Positions 17,853 through 28,895 of a stretch of DNA of 64,000 nt are shown here, piece by piece (the stretch's first letter is position 1; every line of letters begins with the position of its first letter). The stretch covers positions 1 to 64,000 of the forward strand of contig CAJWZD010000007.1 of the NCBI GenBank assembly GCA_913049685.1. Direction: 5' to 3'. A program made the translations under genes and the position numbers. Source of the DNA: an uncultured Fidelibacterota bacterium (GTDB taxonomy: Bacteria > Fidelibacterota > Marinisomatia > Marinisomatales > TCS55). The notes under the pieces were generated by a model. It was not told the origin of the DNA and searched no databases. It saw nothing but the letters and a program-made list of their open reading frames with translations.

Positions 17853-18791
17853 TTACTTGAGATAGCCGGAGAAAAAGTAATCAAGAGGGTTTTGAGGTGC
17901 ACCATGATGATGAACTTCGTAATGAAGATGTGGACCAACAGTTCTTCCGCTATTTCCACTAAAAGCTATTAAATCCCCTCTCTTAACTTTTGATCCAGAT
18001 TTTACATTGATTTTCGAAAGATGGGCAAAAATCGTTCTATATCCATTAGTATGATCAATTTTCACAACTTTTCCATAGCCACCTTGATTGCCCGCGAATT
18101 TAATTTTTCCATCAGCGGGCGCATATACTTTGGTGCCGATATTTACTGCTATATCTTGCCCATAGTGAAATCTTGTTTTACCATTAAGAGGGTCTTCTCT
18201 GTATCCATATCCTGAGCCAAGATAGCCTGATTGAGTGGGTCTTATCGATGGTACATATTTTAGGTTGTCTGAGTGATTCCTAACTACCTCATAAAGGTTA
18301 TTATAGCTGCTTAGCTCCAGCTTAACCTTTCTTGAAAGAGCATTTACGTTCATCTCTATTTCAGTGATACGATTTGATATTTCTGAGGGAATATCATCGA
18401 TAGTGTTTAATTTGAAATCTGTTCCTCCAACTCCTAGCTTTCGAATATCTTTATCAATCTGTGGAAGGCCAGCATAAGTTCTTATCGCTTGATCCTTCTT
18501 TTCAATTGAACCCACTTCTCCAGAAACATTATCCAATTGAGACTGCAGAGAAACAAGAGTTTCAGATAGATGTTCATAGCTTGATCTCAAATTATCCATT
18601 TTGGCTTGATGAATAACCCCAGTTAGAGCATTTGCAGCAAAAAAAAGGACAGAAGAGATTGCAAGAACTGAGACTCCAATAGAAATTAGTATAAATTTTC
18701 TTGAAAAATGGTAATTGCGAACACCGGTATCTTTTTCAGAGACAATTATATAATTATGATATTTGTTTGAATTCTTTTTTGATTGAAACAT
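17853..18791 (-). CDS. M23-family metallopeptidase with N-terminal TM and coiled coil
   Basis: GSGYGYREDPLNGKTRFHYGQDIAVNIGTKVYAPADGKI...GRTVGPHLHYEVHHHG. Confidence 0.93.
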   Translation of the reverse strand: MFQSKKNSNKYHNYIIVSEKDTGVRNYHFSRKFILISIGVSVLAISSVLFFAANALTGVIHQAKMDNLRSSYEHLSETLVSLQSQLDNVSGEVGSIEKKDQAIRTYAGLPQIDKDIRKLGVGGTDFKLNTIDDIPSEISNRITEIEMNVNALSRKVKLELSSYNNLYEVVRNHSDNLKYVPSIRPTQSGYLGSGYGYREDPLNGKTRFHYGQDIAVNIGTKVYAPADGKIKFAGNQGGYGKVVKIDHTNGYRTIFAHLSKINVKSGSKVKRGDLIAFSGNSGRTVGPHLHYEVHHHGAPQNPLDYFFSGYLK

Positions 18792-18854
18792 TATTTTTAA
18801 TAAAAGTTAGACTAAATTAACAAATTTTTTAGTAAATCCTCAAAAAATAAATAA

Positions 18855-19295
18855 TCACTGTGAAGACTTATCTTCCTCTTGATTTTGTGTTGATTCTTCT
18901 AAATTATCATGAATTATCTCTTCAGTAGAAATTGTTGGAGTCGAAATCTGGTCATCATTTATGCTATAAGCCTTTATATCGTCTATCTCTTTTTCTTTGT
19001 CGAGAATTTCAACATTTATACTATCAATTTTTTCAACATGTGAAAAAAATTCTGCATTACCTGTAAAATTTGACATATTTGCTTCTTTAGAATGGTTGTA
19101 TACCAACCTACCTAACGATGATAATTCTTTATTTTTATCTCTTTGTAGTTGATGAATAACAAGTTTTATCTTGCTGATCTTAGTTAATTCTTCAGTTTTA
19201 GCTACTGCTACTTTACTTACTTCCTCAGCTTTTTCGACAGCAGCATTGCTCCAATCTTTCATATTTGACTTTAAATCATCCCATATTTTTGACAT
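18855..19295 (-). CDS. hypothetical coiled-coil acidic/charged protein
   Basis: 146-aa ORF in a co-directional run; low-complexity charged sequence; no family recognised. Confidence 0.6.
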   Translation of the reverse strand: MSKIWDDLKSNMKDWSNAAVEKAEEVSKVAVAKTEELTKISKIKLVIHQLQRDKNKELSSLGRLVYNHSKEANMSNFTGNAEFFSHVEKIDSINVEILDKEKEIDDIKAYSINDDQISTPTISTEEIIHDNLEESTQNQEEDKSSQ

Positions 19296-19329
19296 ATTAT
19301 TCTCTTTTTATTAATTATAATTTCCGATA

Positions 19330-19494
19330 TTAATTTTTCTTCAGCAACAAGTTTGCTATATAAAATAAACCTGAACCTATGATAAGAGCATTGAGCTCTA
19401 TAGAAACATTGCTATCGCGAACTCCTTTGATTAATCCAGAAAAAACTATAAACATGGAAAAGATTTGGATGCTTCTAAGTAGGACGTACTTCAT
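19330..19494 (-). CDS. 54-aa membrane protein
   Basis: Manual translation: MKYVLLRSIQIFSMFIVFSGLIKGVRDSNVSIELNALIIGSGLFYIANLLLKKN*; start overlaps the 3' end of the upstream CDS by 20 nt. Below the track size cutoff. Confidence 0.55.
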   Translation of the reverse strand: MKYVLLRSIQIFSMFIVFSGLIKGVRDSNVSIELNALIIGSGLFYIANLLLKKN

Positions 19495-20521
19495 ATCTAT
19501 TTTTAATTTTAAGCCACCTTACAAGTGCTTTATAATCCCAAACGTAAGCCTGTTCTAAGATAGAGAGAGGGTTGTTTGAAATTGAGAATTTTTTTGCAAA
19601 ATAGTACATATTTTCGTCATTCAATCTTTCGTAAAGAATTCGATTCAAAAAAGAAATCCTTCTTTTCTTGTTAATTTTTTTCAATAGCATTTTTGCTTCT
19701 GATCTTTCTCTATTGATATACATGCCAGCTGCTAAACCTGAGATCATGGACATCTTCATTCCAAATCCAAAAAGATAATCTTGAAAACCGCCTGCCTCAC
19801 CAATATGCATTGGCAATCTAATCTTGCTCGATGAGAAGGCAAAGCTCCCTACACTTCCAAAATCTTTTTCATTTGATATATCAATATTTAGCTTTCTAAA
19901 GTACTCTTTGCAATTATATAAATAATTTATGTTGGTATTTTTTACTTTTTTGAATGCGGTAGCGATTGTTCCAAATCCATTGCAAATAATTAAATAAGCA
20001 TATCCTTTTGGAGAAAATTTATGCCCCAATAATAGATGAACTTGATTTTTTTCTGAAGTTTTAAAACTCGAACCACAAACATAAGCTGAAGCTTTTCTCG
20101 TTCCTGTAGCAATAATATCGCATTTATTTGAGGCAATGGTGTTAAATCTAAAATCTACTCCGACATCAAGACATTGTTGATATAATTGATTATCAAAATC
20201 ATTATTTTTTTCACCGCGTTTAACTAAATAGAAAAAGGGCTCTTTATTTTTAACTAATAAAGGCTCTTCATTAAGAACGTGTACCTTAAATTTATAAACT
20301 GGATGAGATTTTATTTTACTATAATCAAAACCTATTTTGTAAAAAAAAGAGGAAATATTATCATCAAAAATCCAATTTTCAAGGCCCTCATAATCTCCGT
20401 GTCTACTTTGACCTGGCCTTGATTTTCGCTCCTGAATAGTAACCGGAATACCTTTACTGGAAAGATAAATCGCCGCCGACATTCCAGCAATTCCACTACC
20501 AGCAATATTAACTTCTTTCAT
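19475..20521 (-). CDS. FAD-dependent oxidoreductase (geranylgeranyl-reductase-like)
   Basis: N-terminal dinucleotide-binding motif VNIAGSGIAGMSAAIYLSSKGIPVTIQERKSRPG and the GEAGGFQDYLFGFGMKMSMISG motif. Confidence 0.8.
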   Translation of the reverse strand: MKEVNIAGSGIAGMSAAIYLSSKGIPVTIQERKSRPGQSRHGDYEGLENWIFDDNISSFFYKIGFDYSKIKSHPVYKFKVHVLNEEPLLVKNKEPFFYLVKRGEKNNDFDNQLYQQCLDVGVDFRFNTIASNKCDIIATGTRKASAYVCGSSFKTSEKNQVHLLLGHKFSPKGYAYLIICNGFGTIATAFKKVKNTNINYLYNCKEYFRKLNIDISNEKDFGSVGSFAFSSSKIRLPMHIGEAGGFQDYLFGFGMKMSMISGLAAGMYINRERSEAKMLLKKINKKRRISFLNRILYERLNDENMYYFAKKFSISNNPLSILEQAYVWDYKALVRWLKIKNRYEVRPT

Positions 20522-20525
20522 TAAA

Positions 20526-22106
20526 TTACTTATCCTCGCAAGTCACTTGCTGAACTGAAATTATTTCTTTAAGGTTTATAATTTCTTGGATAGTTTCTTC
20601 TCTGACATAATTTTCTACTCGTATCACAGAAAAAGCTTGTCCTTTATCCGTCTTGCTTAAAATATACCCGCTTATGTTTATTTTATATTGTCCAAGAATT
20701 GTTCCTATCTTTCCTATAACTCCAGGAATATCTATATTTTTTGTTAAAAGTAAACAGCCATACGGAGTGACATCAATATCATATCCAAGTATATTAACTA
20801 ATCTTGGCTGATTATACCCAAAAATTGAGCCTGCAATTCGCGTTGGATGAGCATGCCCTGATACTCTAGTCCTGATAAGATTTGTATAAGAAAAACTATC
20901 ATTTGTGTAGCTATGTTCAATTTTAATACCAAGTTCAATAGCTAGAGCTTCTGAATTAATATAATTAACTCTTTCAGGAATTCTTCTGTTTAAAAAGCCT
21001 TTTAAAAATGACAGCGCAACAGGCTTGGAATCTTTTAAGGTTCCAGAGCATTCAATCTGAATTTTTTTTACGCCTCCTGGATTTAATTGGTCCTGGAGGC
21101 GACCCATCATCTCTGCAAGATCTAAGCTGGGCTGTATCTCTTTAATTATAGATAAATCTGAAATTGGAACGTTAATGGCATTGTCCAATTTATTTTCCAA
21201 TAAATAATCTCGAATTTGCTCACAAATTGAAATGCTGACACCTTCTTTTGCCTCTTCGGTAGATGCTCCTAAATGGGGAGTCAATAATGTATTAGGAGCG
21301 CTTAGAAGAGGGTTTGATCTGTCAATAGGCTCTTTAGCAAAAACATCTATAGCTGCTCCAGATATATCATTATTTTTTAATGATTTCGCCAAGTCTTCCT
21401 CGTTAATTATTCCCCCTCTTGAAACATTTATTATTCTTGCGGTTTTTTTCATTTTTTTTAAGCGGTCTTCATTAAAAAGATTTTTAGTCTCTTTATTTAA
21501 GGGAACATGGATAGTTATAAAATCAGATTGCTGTGTTATTTCATCTAAATCAACAATTCTAATTTCATCTGAATTGAACATTTTTTGATTGACAAAGGGG
21601 TCGTAGCCTAAGATTTTCATACCAAATGGTAGCGATCTGGACATCACTTCTCTACCAATCTTGCCTAATCCAATAATGCCTAAAGTCTTGTTTCTTAATT
21701 CAGTTCCAATAAGGAGATGGCGATTCCATTTATTTTTTTTTAATTCATAGTCTCCTTGCGAAATGTTTCTGGATAATGTTAAAATCATAGCAAGAGTGTG
21801 TTCAGCCGCTGAAATTGTATTTACATCTGGTGTGTTCATAACGATTACACCATTTCTAGTAGCTGCAGATAAATCTATATTGTCAATCCCTACACCAGCA
21901 CGACCTATAACTTTCAGATTTTTTGATGCTTTAATAGTCTTCGCATCAATTGTTGTTCCGCTTCTTATGATCCATCCAGAAACGTCGCTACAAGCTTTAA
22001 TTTTGTCACTATTTGATCCATTAAAAATTTTAATGGTTTTAATATCTGCATCCTCTAAAATAGAAATTCCAGACTGCGATATTGGGTCTGTGATTAGTAC
22101 TTTCAT
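20526..22106 (-). CDS. serA: D-3-phosphoglycerate dehydrogenase (long form with ACT domain)
   Basis: VIGRAGVGIDNIDLSAATRNGVIVMNTP, LGIIGLGKIGREV, C-terminal ACT domain (NIDIPGVIGKIGTILGQYKINIS). Confidence 0.97.
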   Translation of the reverse strand: MKVLITDPISQSGISILEDADIKTIKIFNGSNSDKIKACSDVSGWIIRSGTTIDAKTIKASKNLKVIGRAGVGIDNIDLSAATRNGVIVMNTPDVNTISAAEHTLAMILTLSRNISQGDYELKKNKWNRHLLIGTELRNKTLGIIGLGKIGREVMSRSLPFGMKILGYDPFVNQKMFNSDEIRIVDLDEITQQSDFITIHVPLNKETKNLFNEDRLKKMKKTARIINVSRGGIINEEDLAKSLKNNDISGAAIDVFAKEPIDRSNPLLSAPNTLLTPHLGASTEEAKEGVSISICEQIRDYLLENKLDNAINVPISDLSIIKEIQPSLDLAEMMGRLQDQLNPGGVKKIQIECSGTLKDSKPVALSFLKGFLNRRIPERVNYINSEALAIELGIKIEHSYTNDSFSYTNLIRTRVSGHAHPTRIAGSIFGYNQPRLVNILGYDIDVTPYGCLLLTKNIDIPGVIGKIGTILGQYKINISGYILSKTDKGQAFSVIRVENYVREETIQEIINLKEIISVQQVTCEDK

Positions 22107-22113
22107 AGTAGTT

Positions 22114-24375
22114 CTATTTAGCTTGAGATCGAATTAGGTTTAATGCTGATCCAGCCTTAAACCATTGTATCTGAGACTCATTATACGTATGAACACACTT
22201 AATAATATCCGTTGACCCATCTTCGTGAGTTATTGATAAAGAAAGTGGTTTTTCCTTACAAAACTTATCAAGATCAATGAATTCAAAAATGTCGTTTTCC
22301 TGAATCAAATCATAATCGGATTTTTCTTTGAATGTAAGAGCCAACATACCCTGTTTTTTTAGATTAGTTTCATGTATTCTTGCGAATGATCGCACTAAAA
22401 CAGCCAAAACTCCTAAAAACCTTGGCTCCATAGCTGCATGTTCGCGAGAAGAGCCTTCTCCGTAATTTTCATCTCCAACAATAATTGTTGGTATATTATT
22501 AAACTTGTAATCACGTTGAACCTCTGGTACAGGAGCATAATTACCATTTAATTGATTTTTTACAAGATTGATCTTATCATTGAAATAATTAACAGCTCCT
22601 GTTAGCATATTGTCAGATATGTTGTCTAGATGCCCTCTGAATTTTAACCAAGGTCCAGCCATGGAAATATGATCGGTAGTACATTTACCTTTAGCTTTGA
22701 TAAGGAGTCTTGCTTTTTCTAAATTATTGACATTCCATGGTTGGAATGGTTCTAGTAATTGCAAACGGTCTGAATTTTTATCAATCTTGATTTTTAAGCT
22801 ACCGCCATCCGCGACAGGCTCCTGGTAGCCAGAATTGTCAAACTTAAAACCATCCTCTGGGAGCTCGTCACCTACTGGAGGATCAAATGTAATTTTTTCA
22901 CCTTTATCATTTATTAAATAATCTTTAAGTGGGTTGAAAGAAAGGTTTCCAGAAATTGCAATCGCAGTTACAAGTTCAGGGGAACCAACAAATGCATGGG
23001 TATTTGGATTTCCATCAGCTCTCTTCGAAAAATTCCTATTAAAGGAATGGACAATTGTATTCTTTTCCTCTTTTTCAGATCCATCTCTCGACCATTGCCC
23101 TATGCAAGGACCACATGCGTTAGCAAAAACTTTAGCGCCAATTTTTTCAAAATCATTAACATAGCCGTCTCTTTGGATGGTTTGCCTGACTTGCTCTGAG
23201 CCTGGAGTGATTGTAAAGTTAGCTTTTGCCTTTAATCCTTTAAGGTTTGCCTGTTGAGCGATAGAGGCTGAACGAGAAATATCTTCATACGAGGAATTTG
23301 TGCATGAACCGATAAGCCCAACCTGAACATCATTTGGCCAATCGTTTTTAATAACGCTGTCTTTCATTTTTGAGATTGGAGTTGCTTTGTCTGGCGTAAA
23401 AGGTCCATTTAAATGAGGCTCTAATTCGGATAGATTAATCTCTATTACATCGTCAAAGAATTTTTTTGGATTATCAACAACCTCTAAATCAGGGACTAAA
23501 AATTCTTTTATTTTATTAGCCATATCTGCCAACTCACTTCGTCCGGTTGCATTAAGATATTCTTCCATTTTATTGTCGTAGCTAAAAATTGATGTGGTAG
23601 CACCAATCTCGGCACCCATATTGCAAATAGTGCCCTTGCCAGTGCAAGATAAGGTACTTACCCCATCCCCAAAGTATTCTATGATTGAACCAGTGCCGCC
23701 CTTAACAGTTAAAATTCCAGCTAATTTAAGTATTACGTCTTTTGGAGAAGCCCAGCCTGATAATTCACCTGAAAGTTTAACGCCAATTAATTTTGGTAGT
23801 TTGAGCTCCCATGGCATACCTGTCATGACATCAACTGCATCAGCACCACCAACGCCTATCGCAATCATGCCTAAGCCACCAGCATTTACAGTATGACTAT
23901 CGGTCCCAATCATCATGCCTCCTGGAAAAGCATAATTTTCTAAAATTACCTGATGAATTATTCCTGCACCTGGCTTCCAAAAACCAATTCCATATTTATT
24001 GGAGACAGACTCTAAAAAATCAAATACTTCATTATTAATATCTAAGGCACTTTTTAGATCTGAACTAGCATCAACTTTAGCTTGAATTAAATGATCGCAG
24101 TGAACCGTTGACGGTACTGATACTTTATCTTTTCCTGCCATCATAAATTGAAGGAGTGCCATTTGAGCAGTAGCATCTTGCATAGCAACTCTGTCAGGAT
24201 CAAATTCTACATATGACCTTCCGCGTTCAAAAATATCTAAGTCATTGTTTAGAGAAAGATGGTTAAAAAGAATTTTTTCAGTCAAGGAAAGAGGCTTGCT
24301 TAGCTTTTTTTTAGCTTTAAAAACATTATCCGGCATTCTGTCATAGCATTTTTTAATCATTTTTAAATCAAACAT
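22114..24375 (-). CDS. aconitate hydratase (mitochondrial-type)
   Basis: 753 aa; [63 protein letters not shown]. Confidence 0.96.
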   Translation of the reverse strand: MFDLKMIKKCYDRMPDNVFKAKKKLSKPLSLTEKILFNHLSLNNDLDIFERGRSYVEFDPDRVAMQDATAQMALLQFMMAGKDKVSVPSTVHCDHLIQAKVDASSDLKSALDINNEVFDFLESVSNKYGIGFWKPGAGIIHQVILENYAFPGGMMIGTDSHTVNAGGLGMIAIGVGGADAVDVMTGMPWELKLPKLIGVKLSGELSGWASPKDVILKLAGILTVKGGTGSIIEYFGDGVSTLSCTGKGTICNMGAEIGATTSIFSYDNKMEEYLNATGRSELADMANKIKEFLVPDLEVVDNPKKFFDDVIEINLSELEPHLNGPFTPDKATPISKMKDSVIKNDWPNDVQVGLIGSCTNSSYEDISRSASIAQQANLKGLKAKANFTITPGSEQVRQTIQRDGYVNDFEKIGAKVFANACGPCIGQWSRDGSEKEEKNTIVHSFNRNFSKRADGNPNTHAFVGSPELVTAIAISGNLSFNPLKDYLINDKGEKITFDPPVGDELPEDGFKFDNSGYQEPVADGGSLKIKIDKNSDRLQLLEPFQPWNVNNLEKARLLIKAKGKCTTDHISMAGPWLKFRGHLDNISDNMLTGAVNYFNDKINLVKNQLNGNYAPVPEVQRDYKFNNIPTIIVGDENYGEGSSREHAAMEPRFLGVLAVLVRSFARIHETNLKKQGMLALTFKEKSDYDLIQENDIFEFIDLDKFCKEKPLSLSITHEDGSTDIIKCVHTYNESQIQWFKAGSALNLIRSQAK

Positions 24376-24522
24376 GAATTGTAACCTTAATTTTAGAAAT
24401 AGAAAAATATTTGCGATTATTAAATACTAAATTACACCTTTCTTAATTTGTATTCAATCTTCATAATCTATAATAAAATATAATTTTATAAAAAATTTCA
24501 AAAAAACTGCTCAATTTAAAGT

Positions 24523-27500
24523 ATGCTAACAAAGCAAATTATAGTTAAAATATTAAAAAAGGGTGTTGTCGCTTATTGCATTGGATTCTCCTTTCTTTTT
24601 TCGCAATCAAATTTAAAAATTCTTAATTCTACTGAATCTGAACTTATTTTAGAGATATATACCAATCTTCAGTCACATGAAGATCTCAAGCCATTCGAAC
24701 TATTAATTGGACTACCCAATTCTATTTTACCAAAAATTGAAATTATTAGGTCAAATAAAAAAATACATTCATACAATATTCCAAAAGATCCTCATCAAAT
24801 AAAATGGATAAACAATCAAAAGGTTAACGGTCTAAATACTGCAACACTGCGAATATCACCTTTAGGAAAATCTTATAATTATTTTGAAAAATTAATGATT
24901 AAAATTCCTTTTTCTTTTCAAAGAACTGAGGAATCAAATTTAGAAAAAATTCATTTTGATTTACTTCGACCTAAGCTCATTAATTGGGATATCGCCAAAA
25001 ATTGGATAGGTAAAGTAGAAAGGGGATTTTCAAAAAATTCGAGCTTACCTGACGGAACATGGATTAAATTTGCAATAGATAATGATAATATATATAAAAT
25101 TGATGGAAAAAGTATTAATTCATTATTTCCAGCTACTTCAAATTTTGATCCCCGAAGCATTATGCTGTTTTCTAGCCCAGCTTTTGGAAGAGATAACACA
25201 TATAGTGAATCTCAAAGCCCTTCCCAGCCAAAAGAAGTTCCAGACAATCTTTTGGAAATCCCAATTACAATCTTTGGCGAGTCGGATGGTAATCTATCAA
25301 ATCAAGATTACTTATTTTTTTATGCCAGAGGCCCTAGCGGTTTTAATATAAATACCGATAAAGTAAAATGGCATCAAAATCTGTATTTCAATGAGAGTGT
25401 TTATTGGCTTTTTATACCAAATGATAATTCTCTTCGAGGTCAAAGGATAAATACAGCAAGCTTAGTAAATAATGGTCCCTTTGAAGCAGACTATGGGATG
25501 GTTTTTAATCATTATGAAATTGACAAAATTAATCCACAAGAATCAGGTCTCCTTTGGGGAAACAAGGTGATCTCAAGCGGTGCATCAATAGTTGAATCAA
25601 TTGAGATTTTATATCCAATGCTACAAGCAAGAGTTGATGGGTCTTTTGGAATGATAGGAAATGAAAAAATTGACACCCGCTATAAAAACACAAATCACTC
25701 GGTCGCACTCTATGGAAATGATCTAAAGATTGTTGAGTTTGATTGGAACAATACTGGCTCTAAGTCTGCAGATTTTTCAATTGATTCTGGTATTATTAAA
25801 GATGGCTTAAATGATTTTAAAATAACCAACCAATCACTTAATTCAAATTCAGAGCCTTTTTTTGATTATATAAATTTTTCTTACCAGAGAAAACTCAAAT
25901 ACGATAAGCCGTTTGAGTTTTTTTCTTCGGTTCAGTCAAGTGACATAACTTTCAAAATTAGTGGCGAGAATGTTATTGTATGGGATATTTCAGATGAAAT
26001 GAGCCCTGTAAATCAGCCCGTATCTTCTGTAGCAGTTGAGACGTTTATGCGAGTAGCAATTCCTCAAGATTCAATAAAAAGATATAAAGTTTTCAAGACC
26101 GAAGATCTAACTATTATAAGCGAACTAGCTATTGAAAATAATAAAAAATGGAATAACCTTAGATCTGAAAAAAATGATGCGAATCATTTAATAATTGGGC
26201 CAGAATCATTTAGAAATGCATCCGATCAACTAGTTAATCATCGAACAAAATCTCTTTTTTGTTCCTTAGAGGATATCTACAGTGAATTCGCTGGTGGAAA
26301 TGAAGACCCTATTGCTATAAAATATTTTTTAAAATGGGCACAAGTAAATTGGAAAAATGCACCAACAAGTGTTCTTTTTATGGGTGACGCAGACTATGAC
26401 TATAGAAATATTACAGGTCAATCAAAAATGATTGTTCCTACTTTACAAATTGGAATGATCAATAGTCATGCAACCGATGATAGATATGTCGCTTTTAATG
26501 GTGTAATACCTGAAATGGCAACTGGAAGATTTCCAGCAAGATCTGCTTCGGAGGTTTCAGATTTTAGTGATAAAATAATTGAGTTTGAAAGCAATATGAA
26601 AAATGGAATATGGAAACAGCGAGTAACTTTAGTTGCAGATGACCCTATTCGACCTGAAAAAGAAAGCTTTGAGCTCTCTATCGGTAAAAGTCATACTTAT
26701 AATTCTGAAAAAATTGCTGGGATAATACCAAATTTTATGGAAATGAAAAAAATTTATTTAGTTAAATATGATGATTTTAGCGAGGGATCATCTTTAAATG
26801 TAACAAAGCCATCTGCAACCAAACAACTCATTGAGACAATAAACCAAGGAACATCAATTATTAATTATATTGGTCATGGTAATTCTAGGCAATGGGCACA
26901 GGAAAAGCTTTTAATCATTGATGAAAATAGAAATGATATTAATTTAATTAATACTGAAATGAAATTACCTCTGTGGATCGCTGGAACATGCAATTGGGGG
27001 CATTTTGACAAAATAGATGAAGAATCATTTGCAGAGGAATTAATAAGAACTCCAATGGATGGAGCTTCTGCGGTAATAAGCACTTCTCGCGGTATAAGCG
27101 TTTCAAGTAATATTAATTTTTTAGAGAAAATTTTTAATCAAATATTTAAAGATAAGGGAGTTGCAAATTTAACGGTTGGCTCTCTTCTGCAGTCTGTTAA
27201 GACTGGAGGTTCAGATGGTGAGCTTTTCCATCTATTCGGCGACCCTGCAATGCCATTACCCCTTCCACAAAAGATTATTAAAAACGCATATGTTAGTCCG
27301 GACACTCTTTCAACTTTAGAAATAGGAGTTTTAAATGCACAGATAGACAATGCTAGAGGTACGGGAAACTTTGTCCTTCAAGACGCTCCAGCAGAAGTTT
27401 CAGTAGATTTTTATTTTGGATCACAGAATGAAAGCATATCTTACTTAGAAAATGGTTCAAAATTATTTAAAGGAGCTTTTACATATTCAAATAATACTTT

Positions 27501-28281
27501 ATCTCCAAAATTTCGCGTTCCAAAGGATATTTCATTTTCAAGTGGATTTGCTAGCGTTAGATTTAATTTAGATGGAGAGGATGGATTTGAAGCTATAGGA
27601 GCTGCGTCAAATATTTCCTTTTCCCCAGGTGTCCCTTCTGCAGATGTTGATGGACCAATTATTACATTTTTAACCAAATCCGGAAGAGTCCTTCGAGATA
27701 GCGATCACGTTAAAAAAGGCGAAGAAATTCAAGTTAGGCTGTCTGATCCAAATGGAATAAATATAACAAATAGAAAAGGTCATGAAATGATCTTATTTGA
27801 CGAAGTTAAATCAGTAGAATATTATATTGCTGATAGTTTTGAATATGATATCAACAGCTTAACGACGGGAACATTTATTTTCAAACCTGATCTAAGCGAT
27901 GAAGAAATATATATTAATGTAAAGGCTTGGGACAATGCTAATAATCCAAATGAAGAGAAAATAAACCTAGATTTGACCAATAGTGAAATTTTTGAATTAA
28001 GAAGCGTATATAATTTCCCAAACCCGTTTTATGACAAAACCCAATTTTCCTTTGAAATAACCCAGGGCGCTGATATTGCTATCGACATCTACACCCTTAG
28101 CGGTCTAAAAGTTAGCACAATTTCTCCTGGGTACTTTAATGAAGGATATGGAATTATCGATTGGGATGGAACCGATAATTATGGCCAAATTCTTTCGAAT
28201 GGCGTTTATCTTTTTCAAATGAAAGCAAGTAGCAACAGTCAAAAGATTAATTTCACCGGAAGGATCGCTATAATAAGATGA
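24523..28281 (+). CDS. PorU-like peptidase C25 (gingipain-like) protein with C-terminal FlgD/T9SS-like domain
   Basis: Catalytic-region motifs IINYIGHGNSRQWAQE (His) and LPLWIAGTCNWGHFD (Cys); C-terminus NFPNPFYDKTQFSFEIT...IDWDGTDNYGQILSNGVYLFQM; 1252 aa with signal peptide. Confidence 0.87.
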   Translation: MLTKQIIVKILKKGVVAYCIGFSFLFSQSNLKILNSTESELILEIYTNLQSHEDLKPFELLIGLPNSILPKIEIIRSNKKIHSYNIPKDPHQIKWINNQKVNGLNTATLRISPLGKSYNYFEKLMIKIPFSFQRTEESNLEKIHFDLLRPKLINWDIAKNWIGKVERGFSKNSSLPDGTWIKFAIDNDNIYKIDGKSINSLFPATSNFDPRSIMLFSSPAFGRDNTYSESQSPSQPKEVPDNLLEIPITIFGESDGNLSNQDYLFFYARGPSGFNINTDKVKWHQNLYFNESVYWLFIPNDNSLRGQRINTASLVNNGPFEADYGMVFNHYEIDKINPQESGLLWGNKVISSGASIVESIEILYPMLQARVDGSFGMIGNEKIDTRYKNTNHSVALYGNDLKIVEFDWNNTGSKSADFSIDSGIIKDGLNDFKITNQSLNSNSEPFFDYINFSYQRKLKYDKPFEFFSSVQSSDITFKISGENVIVWDISDEMSPVNQPVSSVAVETFMRVAIPQDSIKRYKVFKTEDLTIISELAIENNKKWNNLRSEKNDANHLIIGPESFRNASDQLVNHRTKSLFCSLEDIYSEFAGGNEDPIAIKYFLKWAQVNWKNAPTSVLFMGDADYDYRNITGQSKMIVPTLQIGMINSHATDDRYVAFNGVIPEMATGRFPARSASEVSDFSDKIIEFESNMKNGIWKQRVTLVADDPIRPEKESFELSIGKSHTYNSEKIAGIIPNFMEMKKIYLVKYDDFSEGSSLNVTKPSATKQLIETINQGTSIINYIGHGNSRQWAQEKLLIIDENRNDINLINTEMKLPLWIAGTCNWGHFDKIDEESFAEELIRTPMDGASAVISTSRGISVSSNINFLEKIFNQIFKDKGVANLTVGSLLQSVKTGGSDGELFHLFGDPAMPLPLPQKIIKNAYVSPDTLSTLEIGVLNAQIDNARGTGNFVLQDAPAEVSVDFYFGSQNESISYLENGSKLFKGAFTYSNNTLSPKFRVPKDISFSSGFASVRFNLDGEDGFEAIGAASNISFSPGVPSADVDGPIITFLTKSGRVLRDSDHVKKGEEIQVRLSDPNGINITNRKGHEMILFDEVKSVEYYIADSFEYDINSLTTGTFIFKPDLSDEEIYINVKAWDNANNPNEEKINLDLTNSEIFELRSVYNFPNPFYDKTQFSFEITQGADIAIDIYTLSGLKVSTISPGYFNEGYGIIDWDGTDNYGQILSNGVYLFQMKASSNSQKINFTGRIAIIR

Positions 28282-28874
28282 AAAATCTTGATAATCTTGG
28301 CAGAATCATATTGGCATCTCAATCACCAAGAAGAAAATATATCTTAAAAAAAATAAATCTAGACTTTAAGGTTATTCCGAGTGACATTATTGAAGATTTT
28401 GATGAAACAAGCCCCTCAACACTTGTACAAACCTGTGCTTTTGAAAAAGCGAAAAAGGTCTCTATGGATAATCTAAACAATTTGGTTATTGGGGCTGACA
28501 CAGTTGTGGTATTGGATAAAATAATAATGGGAAAACCACGCAATGTTAACGAAAGTCGAGAAATGTTATGTATGCTTTCTGGCAAAACTCACAAAGTTTT
28601 TACTGGAGTTTCTATTCAAAATATTAATAAGAATATAAATGAATTATTTTACAGTATGACTGAGGTTGAACTGCATATTATTCCTGATAATATTATTAAC
28701 TATTATATTAAAAATTATGAACCATATGATAAAGCTGGAAGCTATGGAATTCAAGACTGGTTTTCATCTCAAATTAAAAAAATTAACGGATGCTATTACA
28801 ATGTTATGGGTCTACCTCTATCAAAAGTTTTTAAGTGCTTATATGACCTTTCAGTGAATAATTTAAATGATTAA
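28278..28874 (+). CDS. maf: Maf-family nucleoside triphosphate pyrophosphatase
   Basis: ILASQSPRRKYIL, VIGADTVVVLD, KAGSYGIQ motifs. Confidence 0.95.
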   Translation: MKNLDNLGRIILASQSPRRKYILKKINLDFKVIPSDIIEDFDETSPSTLVQTCAFEKAKKVSMDNLNNLVIGADTVVVLDKIIMGKPRNVNESREMLCMLSGKTHKVFTGVSIQNINKNINELFYSMTEVELHIIPDNIINYYIKNYEPYDKAGSYGIQDWFSSQIKKINGCYYNVMGLPLSKVFKCLYDLSVNNLND

Positions 28875-28895
28875 AATTAAACACAATTCAATAAT

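Noticed and set aside
12509-20521. Selenoprotein gene near tRNA-Sec
   Set aside because: No conserved ORF in the neighbourhood appeared broken by an in-frame TGA; stops I inspected were mostly TAA or natural ends.
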